DNA from: JAHBXL01 sp038247555
Lineage (GTDB): Bacteria; Planctomycetota; Phycisphaerae; Phycisphaerales; UBA1924
Assembly: GCA_038247555.1 (NCBI GenBank)
Contig: JBBRUT010000072.1
Location: forward strand, 1 to 16,417
Length of the DNA stretch: 16,417 bases
Reading direction: 5' to 3'
This document shows positions 12,153 through 16,417 of the stretch, piece after piece. How positions within the stretch are numbered: position 1 is the stretch's first letter; every line of letters begins with the position of its first letter. The notes below the pieces were generated by a model that worked only from the letters and a program-made list of their open reading frames with translations, was not told the origin of the DNA and searched no databases. The translations under genes were made by a program, and so were the position numbers.

Positions 12153-15047
12153 TCAGGCCTTGGCCTTTGCCTTGGCGGGCGATGCCGGCTTGGGAGCCGA
12201 GCCGTTGGAGCCATTGGCTGCGTGCGCGGCAGGCGCGGACTTGGCGAGCGGCCCGATCGCCTCCACCAGAATCGCCTCCTGCTGATCCTTGTGGCTGTGC
12301 TTAGACCCCGTGGCAGGCGAGGCGGAGGTCGCCCGGCCGATGTACGGAAGCTCTCGCCCAAGGACCGTGCGGAACACATCGGTCATGTACAGATAGCCGC
12401 CGGCGTTGCGCGGTTCCTCCTGCGCCCAGGACACCGCCGCGGAGGCGGGGTACTTGGCAAGAATGGATCGAGCCTGCTCGGCATGGAAGGGGTAGAACTG
12501 CTCGACGCGCACCAGCGCGATGTCGTTCCGGCCCAGAGCCTCGCGACGGGCGGCCATTTCGTGATAAAACTTTCCGCTGCAGAACAGGATGCGTTTCACC
12601 GATCCGCGATCCTGCTTGCCCGCGAACATCGGGTCATCGAGGATGTGCTCGAACCGGCCGGTGCTCAGCTCCTCGATCGTGCTCGTCGGGATACGCAGCA
12701 TGCTCTTGGGCGTCGCAACGATCAACGGCTTGCGGAAGGGAGCCTTCACCTGCCGACGGAGCATGTGGAAAGTCTGCGCCGCGGTAGAGGGATAGCACAC
12801 CTGGATGTTGTCGTTGCCGCAGAGCTGCAGGAACCGCTCGATCCGGCACGAGGAATGCTCGGGTCCCGCCCCTTCATACCCGTGCGGGAGCAGCAGCGTC
12901 AGGCCCGACCAACGCTCCCACTTCACCTCCGCGCTGGCGATGTATTGGTCGATGATGACCTGGGCGCCGTTCGCGAAGTCGCCGAACTGTGCCTCCCACA
13001 TGACCAGGATGTTGGGCGCACTGAGGCTGTACCCGTAATCAAACGCCATCACCGCGACCTCGGACAGCGGCGAGTCGTAGATGTGCAGACGCGCCTGTCC
13101 CTGGCCGTTCCCGCCGCCGGGAAGCCCGTCAAGCCCATCGGCCTGCGGAATGATGTTGTTCAGAGGGACGTACCGCTGCTCGGTATCCATGTCCCGCAGA
13201 ACCGCATGACGGTGCGAGAACGTGCCGCGCCGGCAATCCTGCCCGGAGAGGCGAACATCATGCCCTTCGAGCAGCAGCGTACCGAAGGCAAGCGACTCGG
13301 CATCGGCATAGCTGATGTGATGGGTCTTGGGAAGGCTCGCGCGGTCGACAAGCAACTGCTTGAGCTTGGGGTTGAGCACAAAGCCCTCGGGCACACGGCC
13401 CAGCGCCTCGCACACCTGCTCCAGCCGCTCCATCGGCACCGCGGTTGTCGCGGCGTCAAACAGATACTGCCCGCCGAAGCCGGACCATCGCTTGGATCCG
13501 GGGTCAATCGTGGGGTCGTAGGGCTTCTGCTTCGCAGCCTTCTGCGCCTGCTCGAGCGCATCATCGAGGCGAAGCCGGATCGTGTCCATGTCCGACTCGT
13601 TCAGCACACCCTCGGCCAGCAACTGGCGCGAGTAGGTCGCGAGCACGCCGGGATGCGCCTTCACCAGCGAAGTCAGCACCGGCTGCGTAAACGAGGCCTC
13701 ATCCTGCTCGTTGTGGCCGTACCGTCGGAAGCAGTACAGGTCGACGATCGGGTCCTTTTTGAACTTCTGCCGATACTCGACAGCGATCTGTGCACAGGTA
13801 ACGCACGCCTCAGGGTCTTCGCCATTGACGTGAAAGATCGGGGTCTCGAGCATGAGCGCGATGTCGGTGCAATAGCGCGTGGACCTCGCATCCTCCGGCC
13901 CGGTGGTGAACCCGATGAGGTTGTTCACCACGACATGCAGCGTTCCGCCGACCGTGTAGCCCTCGAGACTGGAGAGGTTGAGCGCCTCGGCAACCGGGCC
14001 CTGCCCGATGAACGCCGCATCGCCGTGCAGCAGCATCGGCATCACTCGCATCCGCTCCTCATCCAGACGCAGTCGCTGCTTGCCGCGAGCACGACCCATC
14101 ACCACGCCGTTCACCGACTCGAGGTGGCTCGGGTTGCTGGCCATCGCCAGGTGGATGGTCTTGCCATTGCGCAGCGGGCGATCACCGGAGTAGCCGCGGT
14201 GATACTTGACATCGCCGCCGCCGCCTCCGGATTCATCCGCCCAGGTGTCTTCAAACTCCGTGAAGATCTGCTCGTAGCTCTTGCCCAGGACATTGTTCAG
14301 GACATTCAGGCGGCCGCGGTGGGGCATGCCCAGCACCATCTCTTCAACACCCAGTTCGCTCGCGGCGTCGATCGCGCGGTCCAAAAGCGGGATAAGCGAC
14401 TCGCCGCCTTCGAGGCTGAATCGCTTGTCGCCGGGGTACCGCTTCTGCAGGAACTTCTCAAACTGCTCCGCTCGCACAATCCGTTCCAGGATGTGCGCCT
14501 TGTCTCCCCGGCTCAGCGGGATCCGGCCGCGGTCGCGCTCGAAGCGCTGCAAGAGCCAGGTCCGCTCGTCGGAGTTGCTCATGTGGGCGGACTGGAGCGC
14601 GATGCTGGAGCAATACGTGTCTTCAAGAAAGGCCACGACCTCCCGCAGCGTGGTCGCCGCGGGGAGCGGCAGCGTGCCGAGATTGACCGAGCGATCCAGA
14701 TCGCGATCGGAAAGTCCGTGGTACTCCAGTGTCAGCGACTTTGGACGCTGCGGAGCGCGACCAAAGGGATCGAGCTTCGCAGCCAGGTGCCCGATCGATC
14801 GATATGCCTCGATCAGGTCGGCAGCCGCGGATTGAAGCCGCATCGCCTCGGCATCGGGGCCGCCGCCGCCCTGTGGGGCGGCCGCGCCAGCCGGACGGGC
14901 AAGGGCGAGATCAAAGCCTTGGAAAAAAGACCGAAGATCGGGCTGAACAGAGGCCGGAGCGGCGAGGTATCGCGCATATTCAGCGTCAAGATACTCGGCG
15001 CTCCAACTGTTCACCGAAGGTGGTACGGCGCGCGGTGCATCGCTCAT
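12153..15047 (-). CDS. odhA: 2-oxoglutarate dehydrogenase E1 component
   Basis: This thiamine-diphosphate enzyme decarboxylates 2-oxoglutarate and succinylates the lipoyl arm of E2. From the ATG at 15047 it has 964 residues (E. coli SucA has 933). The N-terminal segment NSWSAEYLDAEYARYL (about 14-29) is the short E1o region that contacts partner subunits. Active-site blocks are LGMPHRGRLNVL (239-250), KYHRGYSGD, NPSHLESVNG (305-314), GDAAFIGQG (342-350) and NNLIGFTT (375-382), the last two framing the ThDP/magnesium motif. The C-terminus carries an unusual 30-residue Ala/Pro/Lys tail ending KAKAKA. Start choice: the frame is open to an ATG at 15245, but the added 66 residues are unlike E1, and the downstream ATG opens the family's first block with a G-rich sequence eight or so bases before it. 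It forms an operon with odhB. Confidence 0.96.
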   Translation of the reverse strand: MSDAPRAVPPSVNSWSAEYLDAEYARYLAAPASVQPDLRSFFQGFDLALARPAGAAAPQGGGGPDAEAMRLQSAAADLIEAYRSIGHLAAKLDPFGRAPQRPKSLTLEYHGLSDRDLDRSVNLGTLPLPAATTLREVVAFLEDTYCSSIALQSAHMSNSDERTWLLQRFERDRGRIPLSRGDKAHILERIVRAEQFEKFLQKRYPGDKRFSLEGGESLIPLLDRAIDAASELGVEEMVLGMPHRGRLNVLNNVLGKSYEQIFTEFEDTWADESGGGGGDVKYHRGYSGDRPLRNGKTIHLAMASNPSHLESVNGVVMGRARGKQRLRLDEERMRVMPMLLHGDAAFIGQGPVAEALNLSSLEGYTVGGTLHVVVNNLIGFTTGPEDARSTRYCTDIALMLETPIFHVNGEDPEACVTCAQIAVEYRQKFKKDPIVDLYCFRRYGHNEQDEASFTQPVLTSLVKAHPGVLATYSRQLLAEGVLNESDMDTIRLRLDDALEQAQKAAKQKPYDPTIDPGSKRWSGFGGQYLFDAATTAVPMERLEQVCEALGRVPEGFVLNPKLKQLLVDRASLPKTHHISYADAESLAFGTLLLEGHDVRLSGQDCRRGTFSHRHAVLRDMDTEQRYVPLNNIIPQADGLDGLPGGGNGQGQARLHIYDSPLSEVAVMAFDYGYSLSAPNILVMWEAQFGDFANGAQVIIDQYIASAEVKWERWSGLTLLLPHGYEGAGPEHSSCRIERFLQLCGNDNIQVCYPSTAAQTFHMLRRQVKAPFRKPLIVATPKSMLRIPTSTIEELSTGRFEHILDDPMFAGKQDRGSVKRILFCSGKFYHEMAARREALGRNDIALVRVEQFYPFHAEQARSILAKYPASAAVSWAQEEPRNAGGYLYMTDVFRTVLGRELPYIGRATSASPATGSKHSHKDQQEAILVEAIGPLAKSAPAAHAANGSNGSAPKPASPAKAKAKA

Positions 15048-15266
15048 AAGGACCCCCGCAGGGGAAAATCGTTCTTGGACCAGACCAAAAAGAGGCCGGA
15101 GCCCCCCTGCCCGGGGTGCAACCGGACCAGCAGGGACCCGAACTGTAGCCCCTAGAATCGACCCGATCGGGCAGAAGGGTGATGGTTTCGGTACGACATT
15201 TCCGGTCATTTGCCAGATTGCACTTTCGGGACCCCCCTCCCCCAAGGTTGGGGGCCAGCCACTCGA
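15048..15266. other. Intergenic region between pstB and odhA
   Basis: This 219-bp gap carries the odhAB promoter region and the end of the pst transcript. A short hairpin lies at 15239-15254 (CCCCCA/TGGGGG arms, 4-nt loop), about 13 nt past the pstB stop, but no T-run follows, so it is a weak terminator at best. I found no convincing -35/-10 pair for odhA. No small gene is evident; an in-frame extension of odhA reaches 15245 but is not E1-like. Confidence 0.5.
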
Positions 15267-16235
15267 TCAGCCAAACCGACCTGTCACATACTGCTCGGTT
15301 TCCGGCAGCGACGGATTCTGGAAAATCACGTCTGTCGGGCTGAACTCCACCAGGCGACCCAGGTACATGAAGGCCGTGTAGTCGCTCACCCGCGACGCCT
15401 GCTGCATGTTGTGCGTCACGATGATCACCGTGTAGCGGCTCGCGATGTCGTGGATCAACTCCTCGATCTTCAGCGTCGCCAGCGGGTCCAGCGCGGAGCA
15501 AGGCTCATCCATCAGCAGGACTTCCGGCTCCGCGGCGATGGCCCGAGCGATACACAGCCGCTGCTGCTGACCGCCGGAAAGTCCCAGCGCCGATTCCTTC
15601 AGCCGGTCCTTCACCTCATCCCAAAGCGCGGCCCACCGCAGGCTCCGCTCACACGCTTCCATCAGCACGCTCTTGCGGCGTTCGCCGTCGATGCGAAGCG
15701 GATACACCACGTTCTCGAAGATCGACATCGGGAACGGGTTGGACTTCTGGAACACCATCCCGATCCGCTTGCGGAGATCAATGACATCGACGTCCGGCGC
15801 ATACACCGGCTCGCCGTTGAGCAGGATCTCGCCCTTGGTCGATACCCCGTCCACCAGGTCATTGAGCCGGTTGATCGAGCGGAGCAGCGTTGATTTTCCG
15901 CAGCCCGACGGGCCTATCAGCGCGGTCACGTGATTCCGCGGGATGTTCATCGTAATCGAGTGCAGAGCCTTGCTCGGCCCGTACGACAACTGAAACTCGC
16001 GAGTCTGCACGATGGGATCGAGATTCTGCAGTGCCGGGTGCACCATCGGCTCGAACGTCAACCCCTGGCGCACGGCGTCCATCACGGTGGGTCGATCGGT
16101 GAGGTTCGGTTGTGCGTTTCGGGGCATGGATGAGCTCACGCCCGCGTGGGCCGCGGATGGTACGTCAACACCGACCGTCCGTGTGACGCCCGGGCCCTGA
16201 CTCTGCCGGCTTGATCCTTTCTGGATAATCAGCAC
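15267..16235 (-). CDS. pstB: Phosphate ABC transporter ATP-binding protein
   Basis: This is the ATPase of the high-affinity phosphate importer PstSCAB, on the inner face of the cytoplasmic membrane. From the GTG start it has 322 residues, longer than the usual 250-260 because of an N-terminal extension of about 75 residues with no recognisable domain. ATPase motifs are Walker A GPSGCGKST (108-116), Q-loop FQKSNPFPMSIFENV, signature LSGGQQQR (219-226), Walker B VLLMDEPCSALDP (239-251) and H-loop His275 in THNMQQ. The wording MSIFENVVYPLR and SALDP is typical of PstB. The GTG at 16235 has AGGAG six bases upstream, directly after the pstA stop; an internal ATG (residue 37, near 16127) remains possible and would shorten the extension. 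It is coupled to pstA across an 11-nt gap. No phoU follows. Confidence 0.94.
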   Translation of the reverse strand: MLIIQKGSSRQSQGPGVTRTVGVDVPSAAHAGVSSSMPRNAQPNLTDRPTVMDAVRQGLTFEPMVHPALQNLDPIVQTREFQLSYGPSKALHSITMNIPRNHVTALIGPSGCGKSTLLRSINRLNDLVDGVSTKGEILLNGEPVYAPDVDVIDLRKRIGMVFQKSNPFPMSIFENVVYPLRIDGERRKSVLMEACERSLRWAALWDEVKDRLKESALGLSGGQQQRLCIARAIAAEPEVLLMDEPCSALDPLATLKIEELIHDIASRYTVIIVTHNMQQASRVSDYTAFMYLGRLVEFSPTDVIFQNPSLPETEQYVTGRFG

Positions 16236-16241
16236 GGGAAT

Positions 16242-16246
16242 CTCCT
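16242..16246 (-). promoter_or_regulatory. Ribosome binding site deciding the pstB GTG start
   Basis: AGGAG on the minus strand, immediately after the pstA TAA and six bases before the GTG at 16235. It is the strongest reason to keep the long N-terminal extension of PstB. Confidence 0.7.
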
Positions 16247-16417
16247 TTAGAATGCTCCGCCAACAAAGCGACGCCTCAACCGAGACCGCAGACGGATCGC
16301 GCTCAGATTCAGCATGAGCACCACGATCACCAGAACCAAAGTCGTCGTCCACACCAGCGGCCTTGCCGCCTCCGAATCCGGGCTCTGAAATCCGACGTCA
16401 TAGATGTGGAACCCAAG
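16247..16417 (-). CDS. pstA: Phosphate ABC transporter permease, C-terminal end (partial)
   Basis: The minus-strand frame entering at the right edge is open for 56 codons to a TAA at 16247-16249. It has no start in the window, so it is a truncated 3' end. It reads LGFHIYDVGFQSPDSEAARP, then one hydrophobic helix (WTTTLVLVIVVLMLNLSAI) and a basic tail (RLRSRLRRRF). A last transmembrane helix followed by an Arg-rich cytoplasmic end, directly before pstB, is what PstA permeases show. The assignment rests mostly on this context, since the diagnostic permease loop lies outside the window; PstC is unlikely because pstA normally sits next to pstB. Confidence 0.8.
   Translation of the reverse strand, partial: LGFHIYDVGFQSPDSEAARPLVWTTTLVLVIVVLMLNLSAIRLRSRLRRRFVGGAF

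Noticed and set aside
12222..15155. A 977-codon open frame on the plus strand, antisense to odhA
   Set aside because: It mirrors the odhA codons, has no recognisable domain and is explained by GC-rich codon bias, which keeps stops out of one antisense frame. The minus-strand protein is unmistakable E1.
15048..15245. A 66-residue N-terminal extension of E1
   Set aside because: The sequence is unlike any E1 N-terminus and the ATG at 15047 opens the conserved first segment.

Overview
The window is about 16.4 kb of GC-rich bacterial chromosome with genes packed closely on both strands. No RNA genes, insertion sequences, phage genes or CRISPR repeats were seen. The largest gap after start correction is about 220 bp (15048-15266), so no gene-free stretch exceeds 300 bp. 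The host is inferred, not proven, to be a planctomycete (possibly Phycisphaerae-like). The reasons are high GC, a lysine-rich HU variant, a membrane-anchored protein of unknown function, and an RLAN/ATP-grasp amidoligase cluster beside ordinary aerobic central metabolism.

Layout, left to right. (1) Plus strand, 1-1312: the 3' end of a biotin-dependent acyl-CoA carboxylase carboxyltransferase gene, then, 2 nt later, a biotin protein ligase gene whose product attaches the cofactor such carboxylases need. (2) Minus strand, 1417-1794: a small HU-family nucleoid protein with a basic N-terminal tail. It has a candidate promoter, a perfect upstream palindrome, a 5'-UTR hairpin and an intrinsic terminator. 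(3) Minus strand, 6314 down to 1961: a compact four-gene operon encoding a C39-like cysteine peptidase, an RLAN plus RimK-type ATP-grasp ligase, a GCS2-type carboxylate-amine ligase and an N-formylglutamate amidohydrolase-like hydrolase. This looks like a peptide or amide synthesis-and-trimming pathway whose product is unknown, and it is the most interesting part of the window. (4) Plus strand, 6458-7621, divergent from that operon: a C-terminally membrane-anchored protein with a faint RMD1/DUF155 resemblance. (5) Minus strand, 8480-7728: an exported cyclophilin-type peptidyl-prolyl isomerase. (6) Minus strand, 10714-8576: acetyl-CoA synthetase. (7) Minus strand, 15047-10834: 2-oxoglutarate dehydrogenase E1 and E2 (odhA-odhB), ended by a strong hairpin terminator. 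(8) Minus strand, 16417-15267: the end of pstA and a complete pstB of the high-affinity phosphate transporter.

Several starts were moved inward from the longest open frame, because the upstream parts have no family similarity and a good Shine-Dalgarno sits at the internal start. Four genes then begin with GTG: the ATP-grasp, GCS2 and amidohydrolase genes, and pstB. Functionally, acs, odhA and odhB feed and run the TCA cycle, and the carboxylase/BirA pair belongs to acyl-CoA metabolism. The amidoligase operon appears to be a separate, self-contained module.
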